DNA of 64,000 bases from Paralvinella palmiformis (GCA_025642065.1 JAODUP010000115.1:877001-941000), one strand, 5' to 3'; shown: positions 34,997 through 46,202, numbered from the stretch's first letter. The notes: generated by a model from the sequence alone, not told the origin. Made by a program: numbers and translations.

Positions 34997-35515
34997 ACCT
35001 TAATGTCGATGGATATGATTCTGTTATGTGGTTGTTGGTAGTTGTTGATGATTGTTTTATGTGGTTGTTAGACGATGTTGATGACTATGTTCAGTGGTTG
35101 TTGGTAGTTGTTGATGATTGTTTTATGTGGTTGTTGGACGATGTTGATGACTATGTTCAGTGGTTGTTGGTAGTTGTTGATGATTGTTTTATGTGGTTGT
35201 TGGACGATGTTGATGACTCTGTTCAGTGGTTGTTGGTAGTTGTTGATGATTGTTTTATGTGGTTGTTGGACGATGTTGATGACTCTGTTCAGTGGTTGTT
35301 GGTAGATGTTGATGATTGTTTTATCTGGTTGTTGGACGATGTTGATGACAATGTTCAGTGGTTGTTGGTAGTTGTTGATGATTGTTTTATGTGGTTGTTG
35401 GACGATGTTGATGACTATGTTCAGTGGTTGTTGGTAGTTGTTGATGATTGTTTTATGTGGTTGTTGGACGATGTTGATGACTATTGTTCAGTGGTTGTTG
35501 GTAGATGTCGATAAC
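34997..35515. repeat. 33-bp satellite in 66-bp dimers
   Basis: Seven to eight copies of a 66-bp dimer made of two related 33-bp halves: one contains GATGATTGTTTTATGTGG, the other GATGACTATGTTCAGTGG. Since 33 is divisible by three, a 180-codon frame stays open with an 11/22-residue period rich in Asp, Val, Leu and Trp. No signal peptide, splice context or homologue supports a gene. Confidence 0.9.
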
Positions 35516-36395
35516 TGTGTCAGCTTGTTCGTAGTGTGTATTGTTTATGTGGTTGGTGACGTGTATGTAGGGTTGTTGGTATTGTATGATTGTGTTGTTG
35601 TGACTGTATTAGGTTGTTGGTAGTTGTTATGATTGTTAGTGGTTGATGGACGTGTACTGATATTTATGGTTGTTGGTATTGTTAGTGTTTGCTGGTGACA
35701 TGTTGATGCTAGTAGTGGGTTGGTAGTAGGTGTTGGTGACTGTATTAGGTTGTTGGTAGTAGGTGTTGGTGACTGGGTTAGGTTGTTGGTTTTAGGTTGT
35801 TGGTGTTGGTAGTTGTTAATGATTGTTTTGTGTGGTAGTTAGACGATGTTGATGACTATGTTCAGTGGTTGTTGGTAGTTGTTGATGATTGTTTTATGTG
35901 GTTGTTGGACGTGTTGATGACTATGTTCAGTGGTGTTGGTAGATGTCGATAACTGTGTCAGCTTGTTCGTAGTAGGTGTTGGTGACTGTATTAGGTTGTC
36001 AGTAGTAGGTGTTGGTGACTCTATTAGATTGTTGGTAGTAGGTGTTGATGACTGTATTAGGTTGTTGGTAGTAGATGTTGGTGACTGTATTAGGCGGTTG
36101 GTAGTAGGTGTTGATGACTGTATTAGGTGGTTGGTAGTAGGTGTTGGTGACTGGGTTAGGTTGTTGGTAGTAGGTGTTGGTGACTGTATTAGATTGTTAG
36201 TAGTAGGTGCTGGTGACTGTATTAGGTTGTTGGTAGTAGGTGTTGGTGACTGTATTAGGCGGTTTGTAGTAGGTGTTGATGACTGTATTAGGTGGTTGGT
36301 AGTAGGTGTTGATGACTACATTAGGTGGTTGGTAGTAGGTTTTGATGACTGTAATAGGCGGTTTGTAGTAGGTGTTGATGACTGTATTTCATGCA
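35516..36395. repeat. 33-bp satellite, monomeric part
   Basis: From about 35685, and most regularly at 35930-36395, units of 33 bp contain GTAGTAGGTGTTGGTGACTG followed by TATTAGGTTGTTG. Related to the 66-bp dimers to the left, two of which reappear at 35815-35930. The 159-codon frame is again a periodic by-product. Confidence 0.85.
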
Positions 36396-36726
36396 CTCCA
36401 ATTCGTTGACTTAGCCATAAACAAATAGCTGATGATGGATTGTAATGGATTATTGTGGATTATGTGGTTATAATAGACAAGTCCTTATAAAAGAAGCCCT
36501 TGGATCCCAGTAAAGACCGTAGACTTAATCCATAGAAGGTTTTAGACCTATGTTGTTTGGGTGTGTGCATTTGATATTCATATAGGTGTGGGATGAGGTT
36601 GGCACAAAGACTGACGAATGGTGATTACAAGCTGTGGGTGGTTCATCAGGAAATTGAAACAGCAATATTTGAACATTTCACACTGAAACTAAATCCAGAG
36701 AAGTGACCTTTTATGTACTGTTTCAC

Positions 36727-36730
<4 letters not shown>
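36396..36730. other. Spacer, no gene seen
   Basis: Unique sequence without recognised features. Confidence 0.45.

Positions 36731-36818
<88 letters not shown>
36731..36818. repeat. Perfect (TG)44 microsatellite
   Basis: Eighty-eight uninterrupted bases of TG. Recently expanded or still mutable. Confidence 0.97.
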
Positions 36819-36821
<3 letters not shown>

Positions 36822-37371
36822 ATAACATTCGTTCTTTGATTAACCTAGTTCTGCCATCGAACTTGTCATCAACAATTTGTTATCTTTTTTCTGATGTAGA
36901 ACATCGGGTTAGATTCCCAGCAGAACTCATGCTGAAGGTGTTTCAATCCTGATTGGGAGTTTGTGGTCTCTCTCTCTCTCTCTCTCTCTCTCCCTCTGCA
37001 TCTGCATGCGTGCGCACGTGCGTCTAAATGTCAATTTGTGTTTGTGTGTATTTGTATGTATGTGTGTTCGTGTATGTGTGTTCGTGTGTGTGTGTGTGTG
37101 TGTGTGGTGTGTGTGCGTGTGCGCGCGCGCGGGTGTGTGTGAAGCGGCTATTTTTTAAATAGTTATATTTCTCAATCAGTTAACAATACTAACTGACAAT
37201 ATAATATAATTAGCGATCTTGTTTACATATCAATCAATTCATCAATCCGCTCATCGCTTGATCGGTTGATGATTGGATCATTGATCTATTCGGAAAGTAA
37301 CTAGGAAGCGAGCTAACAACAATAATAATAATAAAATTAATAACAACAATAAGAATAACAACCAAAAAAAC

Positions 37372-37404
<33 letters not shown>

Positions 37405-37754
37405 AAAGTGCCTTTAACATAGATACTGTATAAAAGTATCAAATCCAATTCGATATTTGAACGATCGATATTATTTATAATGAACTGTTTGTTTATTATT
37501 GATCGAAATGGTTTATAGAAATGTACAATCGTGGATCAATTTCGACTGACCGTGGAGTATTATCCTGTTATTGATGAATACAAGCTAAATCCTGCATCGC
37601 TAGTCTAAGGACTTGACGTTTTAGCTAAGACACGTTTTGTGTCTGTATGTGTGTATGTGTGTCCTCTCGTGTATGGATCTATACAATTGGACATCTCTGA
37701 GGTTATTGGGTTTACAGCTTCCACTTCCGCTCACATAATGTACGTCTTGATTGT
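36819..37754. other. Spacer with CT, GT and AAT tracts
   Basis: CT at 36966-36992; GT/GC at 37030-37142; AAT/AAC triplets at 37318-37401. No gene recognised. Confidence 0.5.
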
Positions 37755-37910
37755 CTTAACAATAGCTCAGTTGACAATTGACTTTTAACATGAGGATTCC
37801 AATCCCGACCGGGCTGTGTCTGCGGGATGTTACATCCTGCACCTAGCTTCGTTACTACGCGATAATCCGTCGTTGCCCAACACCAGACACTCGGTTACAG
37901 GGTCAGTCGT
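37755..37910 (+). mobile_element. tRNA-derived SINE with core motif
   Basis: A box TAGCTCAGTTG (37763-37773), B box GGATTCCAATCC (37794-37805), the link CGACCGGGCTGTGTCTGC, then the core GGGATGTTACATCC (37824-37837). This is the clearest head-plus-core order in the window and links the core to a tRNA-type promoter. Confidence 0.75.
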
Positions 37911-37941
37911 TCAGAGATAGCGAGAAGGCAGCACCGAGTTG

Positions 37942-37998
37942 ATGGATTCGAACCCAAAACCTCACACTTTTTACTACGCCACGATACCGATGAGCCAT
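37942..37998 (-). mobile_element. tRNA-derived SINE relic, family B head
   Basis: Minus strand: A box TGGCTCATCGG (rc of 37987-37997) and exact B box GGTTCGAATCC (rc of 37944-37954). Faces the plus-strand SINE at 37755, as in the pair at 3752/3862. Confidence 0.7.
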
Positions 37999-38454
37999 CA
38001 CGAACCACGCGTGTCTCCGTATTCCTCTTTGTCCCCGATGAAGGTCATATTTTCCTTCGATTTTTATTCATCGTTTTGTTTAAACGGCGTCAACAGCTTT
38101 CACTCTGACAGGTCGTTCAGATACAAAGCTACAGTCAACGATTGTATTATCACGACTAACATCTGTTCTCTGGTGTTCCCACTGTGATGGCTAAACACTG
38201 GCTCGTAATGTTTCATCCGCGGAGACTTGAATGTCTCTCTTTCTCGCTTTCCGAGCAGCGACGAGATGATTTAAGCTAATTACCGGAGCGCTTGGCGGCG
38301 CGTAGCTGTTGCTCGATCACGTGATCGTCGGTTATTGTGTCAACGTGACGTCATAGGTCAGGGGTCGGGTCACCGGGGGTCGGCTTTTATCTCTCCGGGG
38401 TAATGCGTTATTAATAAATGTCGTCGTGAATTGTGCGTGCTGGTACAGCGACTG
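37999..38454. other. Spacer with 14-bp palindrome
   Basis: No gene. CGATCACGTGATCG (38314-38327) is a 14-bp perfect palindrome around TCACGTGA; TGACGTCA follows at 38346-38353. Confidence 0.45.
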
Positions 38455-38456
38455 TG

Positions 38457-38488
<32 letters not shown>

Positions 38489-38725
38489 GTGTATGCGCAT
38501 GGGTGTATGCGCATCACAGAATTACAGATCGTGAATATACCCTATAGACCATTCATTGGGATACTCAATCTAAAGCGGAGACACACACGCGCGGGCACAC
38601 CAACGCACACGCATAGACAGACCTACAGACGGACCGACAGACAGACCGACAGACAGACAGACAGACAGACAGACAGAGCGTGCCTGCGAGTGTGTGTGTG
38701 TGTGTGTATGTGTGTGTGTGTGTGC
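38455..38725. repeat. (CT)n, GACA and (TG)n tracts
   Basis: CT at 38457-38483; unique to 38580; CA/CG to 38615; GACA/GACC tetramers 38616-38678; TG 38691-38724. Confidence 0.9.
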
Positions 38726-38820
38726 TCTTGTTACATGACAGATTCCCTGCATCATCCTCACGATCCACAAATCGACTCTAATTACCATCAAACCGATAAA
38801 CACGGCTGTCCTATTGTACA

Positions 38821-38836
38821 GTGGCGACATCTGGCC
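38821..38836 (-). promoter_or_regulatory. CTCF-like word
   Basis: The minus strand reads GGCCAGATGTCGCCAC, the AGATGTCGC variant of the CTCF-like core seen also at 17538 and 16088. Confidence 0.25.
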
Positions 38837-39640
38837 TAAACGCCAAATAATATCTCAAATCAGAAGTGAAAATAACAATTTATTTTGGCTTCAAAGTTCT
38901 GACAGAAATAAAGTCGTCGTGTCTTTGTCGGTTTGTCATAAATCTGGTCGGCCATTAGACGAACAAATGACGTGTAGAAGGACAAAGCTTCGCCATGGCA
39001 GTTCCCCCCCACTCAAGACCCCCCCTCCTCGGCGATACTAAATGCTGTAACGATTGAGACGATGGTGTAAGTAGATATCACCAAGTTTAAGTGGTCGGTC
39101 AGCCATTGTTAACCTAACGATAATGACGTAATGCTGTCAGTCAGTCAGTGAACAGTGATTAGGATCACATGATCATCGCAGATCTTGTGATCGTCAGTGA
39201 TCAAGAGCACCCGTTCGGGATTATCATCACCAATCACCGTGTGATCATCATCATCATCGCCAGTGATGCATCGATGCATTGCTAAAGCAATAGCTAATAG
39301 AGGGAATCTGCCTTACAGGACCGTTCTTAACTGATATTACGTCATGTGGTCGATTAATAAAGGTTTTTCCTTACAGAAATGTATAAGGGGGAGTACTTTT
39401 AGTTGTCTTTTAAATAAGTTGTCGCTTAATGCAGGTAGTCTTGGGATGCCAGTATTTCTTTATTTAACACACATACTGTACATATAACCCAGAACACCCC
39501 CAACGAACACTCACGGATAGTCATGGTGTCATGATAAAAGTTAAGGTTTCAAGGTTCGGAGAGGAGCTCCGTCTAATCAGGTTCACACATTTGTTTTAGA
39601 GAGACAGGACTTGATTAGACAATCTCTTCCGACGAGCTAC
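38837..39640. other. Spacer, no gene seen
   Basis: GTGATCA/TGATCATC words at 39160-39260 suggest a decayed short repeat. No exon recognised. Confidence 0.45.
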
Positions 39641-39657
39641 GAAAATCCTCCTTTATG

Positions 39658-39758
39658 TGACGTCATCAGACGGGCCTCCCTCGGTGAAAGACGGGAGTTA
39701 CGTCATATGACGTCAGACGACGATCGCCGATTTGGTTGTCTCTGATCGTGTGACGTCA
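39658..39758. promoter_or_regulatory. Cluster of CRE-type sites
   Basis: In 101 bp: TGACGTCA at 39658-39665, TTACGTCAT near 39698, TGACGTCA at 39708-39715 and 39751-39758. Full CRE palindromes are bound by CREB/ATF factors in animals. No nearby promoter or exon is visible. Confidence 0.4.
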
Positions 39759-39844
39759 TTATTCACGGAGTTTATCTTAATTAAGTAGATTGTTGATGTC
39801 CCCTGAAGATTGTTAGTTGATAAAGGGAATCATTCTCTGGGGAC

Positions 39845-40269
39845 AGGTTGAGTGAGGGAGAGAGAATGGGCCACAGAGGAGGAGTTTGAACTGAGATGGT
39901 GATAGGGGGAGGGTGGAGTGTGAAGGACGTGAGAGAGGGGGTGACCTGAGAGAGGGATCGACAAGAAAGAGAGAGAGGGGGAGTGTGGGGGAGATGTGAA
40001 AAAGAGAGAGAGGGAGTGGGGGGGGGCGTTGTCTGACTGAATAACGAAAGTGAGAGGAGGTGACTAGATGGGGGATGAACAAGAGAGGGGGGAGGGAGGG
40101 ACGAGGGAGAGAGAGGACGGTGTGATGAGGGAGGGGTTGGACAGAAGAGAGAGAGAGAGAGAGGAGGAAGAGTAAAGATGAGAGAGAGAGAGATAGATAG
40201 AGAGAGAGGATGGTGTGACGAGAGGTGGGGATGGATGAGAAAGAGAGAGAGGGTGGGAGAAGTGTTGGA

Positions 40270-40304
<35 letters not shown>
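39845..40304. repeat. ~460-bp purine-rich tract
   Basis: The plus strand is almost all G and A (GAGAGAGAGG, GGGGGAGG types) with few pyrimidines, ending in (GA)n at 40275-40303. Complementary Ser/Leu frames are artefacts. Such mirror-like purine tracts can form triplex DNA. Confidence 0.85.
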
Positions 40305-40306
<2 letters not shown>

Positions 40307-40710
40307 TTTCACCCAATGATCATAAAACCATTTCAAGCCATTCTATTATGTTGGCTGTAGTCACTGTTACTGCCTCACCGGGTGGTCACATGATTACCTC
40401 CATTCGTCTCCCGTACATACAATTATCGTTGATTATAAATATTTGTCACAGAGATGATAAATCACACCGAAACCAATCTAGATTTGTTGAGTAACGAGTG
40501 TATCCGGACATCGAATTCCCACTTCGCCAATATTTCTATTGATGATGTGACCTTGACCCCGAACAATAAAAATGGCATCTTGGGGTTATTGTTTGATCTC
40601 ATTGTCAATTAATATCTCTGATATCACGGTGTTTGTCCTTTGTTCGTCTCCACGGAGTGAAAACACGAAAATTGACTAATCCAATGGCTATTTGTAAGCC
40701 AATTGACCTG
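40305..40710. other. Spacer, no gene seen
   Basis: Unique sequence without recognised features. Confidence 0.4.
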
Positions 40711-40790
40711 TGGGCCATAGTGGCTCGATGGTAGAGTGCCGAACTAGAAAACGGCAGGTTCCAGATTCTGAGTTCAATTGCATCAACTGG
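40711..40790 (+). mobile_element. tRNA-derived SINE relic
   Basis: A box TGGCTCGATGG (40721-40731) followed by TAGAGTGCC, and B box GAGTTCAATTG (40770-40780). Acceptor-stem pairing is poor, so it is read as a SINE head and not a tRNA gene. Confidence 0.55.
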
Positions 40791-42148
40791 TTATTGATCT
40801 CATTGATTGATTCAGCCTTAACTGAATGTCTGCTGAATTATTTATCAAACAGGAAATAAAGGCTTAAAACCCTACCGATATCCTTATTTTAAATTTAAAA
40901 AAGAGTTTAATTCAGCACCAGATAGGTCATATCTGGATGATTTGTTAATATGCCACACTGGGTTGTCAAAAAGGTAAATAGGGATACAAATTATACTATC
41001 TGGATCTTACCAGGATTTCGACATTGCCGATAAAAAGTGAAATAACGGTTAATAAAGAACGGATACAGTGTTTGTGGGAAGGTGGGAACGTGCTTTATTA
41101 ACGTACAACAATCAATAACAGATCGCATGGATGTTGATGTCTGGTAAACCGAATCCAGAAGAAGATCCCGGATGATAATGATGATAATGATGATGATGAT
41201 GATGATGATGATAATAATACCGAACCGGTTACCAAATACGATAATCCAAGAAACCTGATTATAATATTCGGATTCCTTGTAATTAATCCCGCGTGCTCCG
41301 TCACAAAATGATTAAAATACTCTTTCAGTTTTTATCAGGAATCTGAGTAAGCGTTGTTCAGTTCGGTCTGTCTGCCTCCTGGATACAGCGGTTTGCTGAT
41401 CCAGAGACGCCGTAGGGCAGACTGAGTGACTCTGGCTTATTATCGCGCCAAATAACAACCATATGTAATGAATCCAGATAATGCTCAATAAGGCTATAGA
41501 CATCTCTCTGGAGCGGATCCCGTCACAGAGGGTTGCTGTGATCCCGGGAGATGGCTGGTCTGACTGATAGTGTCTCCGGAGCTGTCAGAACTGCCATTCT
41601 CGATCTCCGGATCATGTCGACATGGCTACATCAGCTTTGATCTGGAGCTAGGCGTGGATTGGTTGAGTTATATCCGGAATTTTGGGTTTAGATAAATCCA
41701 GACATAAAATATTATTTGAGGAAGTTGGATGTCAATAAGGTTATTTATTAGTTATGATATATATGACGTAATTGGTTATGGTAATGTTATTCTGATGCGT
41801 GGCGAGTAATTACATGTGTGTGTGGGGGGGGTGCGTGCGTGCGTGCATGCGTGCGTGCGCGCACTATTAATTAATATATTTTGTAGTAGGTCATCATAAT
41901 ACGCACGCACGCGTGCGCACACATACATATACATACCCACACGCACGCACACGCATACACATACACAGAGAGAGAGAGAGAGAGAGAGGAGAGACTTCGA
42001 TATAATAGTTACTCAGATTTGTTGTTCTAGCTTGCTGACTATATGACGATCCATCAACAAATGTTATCTTGTCAACATCAACAAACATGATACCTGCCGC
42101 AGGTTATCGCTATATACCAAATCTTAATAACTAGTATTATTGCTATAC

Positions 42149-42181
<33 letters not shown>

Positions 42182-42699
42182 CATCATCATCATCATCTTG
42201 CCATAATATAACCCAATCTTACCGTACCCGACATCTATCAACGTTCTCTGATCAAACACTAATGACCTTGACCTTGTCCTACGTGTCTTTGAAGATGACA
42301 CTTCTTATTTTACGTGTCTCTATTGTCTTTTCTATTGTTCACCAAATTTATTGTCACGATTGTCGAGTTAAATGGACACTTTATGACAAAAAAAACATAA
42401 GATAGAATGAGATCAACATTCATCAAATATCCCCCCCCCACAAATTCATCCACCCCCCTTCAGGCAAATCATTTATCCTTTCTATCCATTCATTCCCTAA
42501 TCGGACGTTTCCTCATTAGGAAATTACCACTTCCCCCTCGGGACGCACCCCACCCCACCTAACCCTCGTCATGTAACTCTCGGGAAATCCCCCCTCCTTC
42601 CCAAAACTATTGCCGCCCAGGAATTCTTCCCAAATATATAGTATGTCCGGAGCGGGGAGGGTGGAGGGACGTCATATAATCAAAGACAGTACTATCAAT
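40791..42699. other. Spacer, no gene seen
   Basis: GAT triplets at 41173-41219; GTGC/GCGT at 41819-41862 and ACGC/ACAC at 41901-41965 with (GA)n to 41992; ATT/ATC triplets at 42145-42197; C run near 42431. No exon recognised. Confidence 0.45.
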
Positions 42700-43651
42700 A
42701 TGGCGATATTTGTTTGTTGTCTGTCTCTCCTATTATCGCCCAGATCACGTCGTCAACGAACGATTCCAGAACGAGGTCAGTTCCGCCGTGCCGATTCCGA
42801 CCGGAAGCGGATCTCACTCTAATTAATAATGAAAGAAAGAAAAACAAACTTCTAGGCTGAAGTCCGCCTTTTACTTTATTGGCCAACTGTTGTTGTGTAT
42901 CTTGTGCTTTGTTTTTGTGGTGAACCCCCCCCCCCCCCTCACCCCCTCCCCCGCTAGATATCTCCCCTTCTCGTCTTTTCATTCTGAGCTGCATCACCAT
43001 CATCATCATCATCATTATCAATAACAACAACAACTTTATCATTACTTCATCTGAGCATCACCACTCCCTCACCACTCCATCACCACTCTCCTATCTGTTA
43101 TCTATTGTCATTTGGTGCTGTGACATCCCTCATTAACGATATTAGCTCGATCACTGACGTCATCTCATTAATATGACCTGACCTTGTTTCGTTGACCTGA
43201 ATTACTTTTTATCCGGGTTGTCTCATCCTTCACGGTTCAGTGATGTTGCTAAACACCGGCATCCGGAAAATCAGATCACCCAAGTTTTATCAGTCCCTGA
43301 AGCTCTTATGATGATGATGATGATGATGCTGATGATGATGATGATGATGATGATGATGGCGATGGTGGGTTTGATACGAAGTAGGAAGACCTTCTGCCCT
43401 ATTCAGAGTGATTTAGCCTCCCCCCTCAGAGCTGTCCATAAATCCAGAAGTGATTCATGCATAGAAAATTTTCAGGATGTCACTATCTTGTCTTATTAAC
43501 ATCTATTTAAGATGTTTCTAAGCTTGTTTCTACACATCTCATTAGTAAAAGTTATAGTCATACAATATGTAAGAAGAATAACAAGGCTGTAAAAAGGAAA
43601 AAAGCTAGAATACGACATACGGCATATGAATATAGCCGTGTCTAAAGAAAC
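42700..43651. other. Spacer with a short signal-peptide-like frame
   Basis: A 40-codon plus frame (42700-42822) starts with a hydrophobic stretch and then Arg-rich sequence, discussed separately and not called. C run 42927-42939; ATC/CAT triplets 42994-43022; TGACGTCA 43155-43162; ATG/GAT triplets 43308-43358. Confidence 0.4.
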
Positions 43652-43752
43652 CACTCACTCACTCACTCACTCACTCACTCACTCACTCACTCACTCACTC
43701 ACTCACTCACTCACTCACTCACTCACTCACTCACTCACTCACTCACTCACTC
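43652..43752. repeat. Perfect (CACT)25 microsatellite
   Basis: About 100 bases of uninterrupted CACT. Confidence 0.97.
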
Positions 43753-43974
43753 GACATATTTGTGTTCGTGTTATTATTATATGTATTACTCGGGTCTCTT
43801 ACCCGTTTACGCCCACCCATCATGCTGGATCCGCCAATACAATTCGGTGCCAAAACCAACTCCCCGATGTGTATCCAGTTTTCAGCTGCTACGTATTATA
43901 TATTGTACCCACCGTAATCCACCGTAATCCATCGATCTATGACCGAGCAGACGTGTGAGTCGACCAGCCAGTCG
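43753..43974. other. Short spacer
   Basis: Unique sequence with a CCACCGTAATC duplication at 43909-43929. Confidence 0.4.
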
Positions 43975-44036
43975 ATGGGTTTGAACTGATGACGACCCGC
44001 TTTTTGACTGGCCGCTGTAACGCCGAGTTAACAACG
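43975..44036 (-). mobile_element. tRNA-derived SINE relic, family B head
   Basis: Minus strand: A-box-like GTTGTTAACTCGG and B-box-like CAGTTCAAACCC, correctly ordered and spaced. Confidence 0.5.
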
Positions 44037-44691
44037 CCAATCGTACAGGGTGTTTCGAAACAATATGTTACCGCTCGTAGCAATATAGTTTGGAGAAGTT
44101 TACCGACATTTGTTGACAAAAATGGCTAACTAAAGAACGCTCAGATTTCGTAATTGTCGTCAAAGAGATTTGTTCTCGTCTTACATTTTATTATATTTCT
44201 GTTTCCGCTAAAAACAAACTCAGCAGACATATTTAAGAGAAACCCTTTATTTTATCGCACCCTGTATCTCTCTAACTGTCCTTATGTCCTCCGCCACCCC
44301 CCTCCCCCGCCCCTCGGTCGTCCAGGAGATGACACCATCCCCGCCCAAGAGAGAATTCATCATTATCAACTTACCATATGACTTTCTCAAGTGACGGAGT
44401 TAACGTATATCAGATCTCCGTTTTGTGACTATTTCCGGTTTTCGGTGTCCTCAACCGACGACTTTTGTAGACATTTTGTCACGATTTGTCCGAATCTGTC
44501 GACAATTTGTTTAATTTTGTCCTCCGGACTGACATCGACGCTGATATCGAGTGAGTAATATCAGTAATATGAAATTATTATGATTGGTATAGGATCTTGC
44601 CAAAACTGACTGATATCAATAAAACAGATATAGGGATACGAACCCAGTAGGCCGGGGTGGGAGGAGGGGGGGGGAACATGTGGTTTGTGTT
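44037..44691. other. Spacer, no gene seen
   Basis: Unique sequence, a C-rich patch at 44292-44312, and a lone GATACGAACCC (B-box-like on the minus strand) near 44636. Confidence 0.4.
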
Positions 44692-44990
44692 GTTAGTATT
44701 GTTGTTATTGTTGTTGTTGTTAGTGTTAATGTTATGGTTAATGTTGTTTATATTGTTAACGTTTTGTTGTGGTCGGCATTATGCTGCTGTTGTCGAGATT
44801 GTCATGTTGTTGTTGTTGTTATTATTATTTGTTTGCTGTTGTTGTTGTTGTTGCTGATGGTCGTGGTGGTTGTATGTTTGTTGGTGTTGGTATTGTTATG
44901 TTTGTTTAGAATACGTTGTTACTGTTGTTCATACTTTGTTGTTATTGTTGTTGTTGTTTGGTTGTTAGTGTTGTGATAGGTGTTGTTCTT
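44692..44990. repeat. GTT-rich triplet region
   Basis: About 300 bp dominated by GTT/GTA/GTG triplets with perfect GTT blocks at 44807-44820 and 44838-44852. Poly-Val/Leu/Cys frames are artefacts. Confidence 0.85.
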
Positions 44991-45019
44991 GGATTCATAA
45001 GAGGCTAGAGTGAAATATC

Positions 45020-45035
45020 CTGTAGGGCGCTGTAA
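45020..45035 (+). promoter_or_regulatory. CTCF-like word
   Basis: CTGTAGGGCGCTGTAA resembles the TAGGGGGCGCT form with one base missing. Weak. Confidence 0.2.
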
Positions 45036-45040
45036 TACTG

Positions 45041-45310
45041 GCCGGTAGATGACGAGACTGGCAGGTAGATGATGATACTGGCAAGTAGATGATAATATTG
45101 ACAGGTAAATAGTGATACTGGCAGGTAGATGATGATACTGGCAGGTAGATGATAATATTAACAGGTAAATAGTGATACTGGCAGGTAGATGATGATACTG
45201 GTAGGTAGATGATGATACTGGCAGGTAAATAGTGATACTGGCAGGTAGATGGTGATACTGGCAGCTAGATAGTGATACTGGCCGGTAGATAGTGCTATTG
45301 GCAGGTAGAT
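45041..45310. repeat. 20-bp minisatellite with 60-bp trimer period
   Basis: Thirteen exact 20-bp units plus a partial, consensus GCAGGTAGATGATGATACTG. Every third unit carries the GGTAAATAGTG variant (units starting 45101, 45161, 45221), so the middle of the array has a 60-bp higher-order period. Confidence 0.95.
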
Positions 45311-45312
45311 GT

Positions 45313-45882
45313 CCTGTGACATAACCATGTTAGAAAGTCCTTAGAGCTATGACGCCGGACTGGGACAATAAAATCGACACCATTAAGTAATAATGTCTTT
45401 AACTAGATCGGTCACACCTGACGTCACCATGGCAACGGTCATAATTATATTAACAACAGCCTTTCTAATGACCTCTGTCACGTGACCTCTGTTAGGTGAC
45501 CTCTGACACTCACGGTCATTGGACAGTAGATAGGTTTACCTTTGTGTGGGATAACCAGAGGATAGTGTGCCTCCCTCTGTGACGATGCCGTGAGGATGCC
45601 GTGAGGACACTAGGAGGACTGTACCTGGTTCCTGGCTGGAGGTCGCCGGTTCGCTGACTCGCGCACTAAAGGTGACCCCAGGCCAAGGGTCAGCTCCCTC
45701 CGTGACGTAATGGAGTCGACTTGGTGGTACTCACAGGCCAGTGATAATGATGACGGTTAATGGTGAATGGTGAAGGTAAATGGGGTATTATTATTAATGG
45801 TTTATAAGTGTCTCTGTCTAACGTCAAATAACCTTCAAACGACAAAATACAGAATGCCAGCCGTGGATTTCAGACTCCACTC
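45313..45882. other. Spacer, no gene seen
   Basis: TGACGTCA 45419-45426; TCACGTGA 45478-45485; GTGACCTCTG words repeated at 45470-45512. No exon recognised. Confidence 0.45.
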
Positions 45883-46042
45883 AACAACAACAACAACAGC
45901 AACGACAACAACAGCAGCAACAACAATGACATTAAAACAACAACGTTTACAATGTTACTGACGACAACAACAATTTTATATAGACCAACTACTATTACCA
46001 CCACCGTCACCACAACAACCACCACAACCACCACAACTATAT
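45883..46042. repeat. CAA/CAG and ACC triplet region
   Basis: CAACAACAGCAAC-type triplets, then ACCACCACAAC-type triplets. Confidence 0.85.
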
Positions 46043-46131
46043 ATATAGGCATGAGCGCTCACACACACACAGTCGTGCGTGCATGCGTCCGTGCGTGCAA
46101 ACGAAACAGACAACTAACCGATAATGTACTC

Positions 46132-46134
<3 letters not shown>

Positions 46135-46200
<66 letters not shown>
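46135..46200. repeat. Perfect (AT)33 microsatellite
   Basis: Uninterrupted AT dinucleotides for about 66 bp. Confidence 0.97.

Positions 46201-46202
<2 letters not shown>

Noticed and set aside
37763..37806. Functional tRNA gene
   Set aside because: A and B boxes are good but only about 20 bases separate them, no anticodon arm fits, and a SINE core follows. None of the other heads gave a convincing cloverleaf either.
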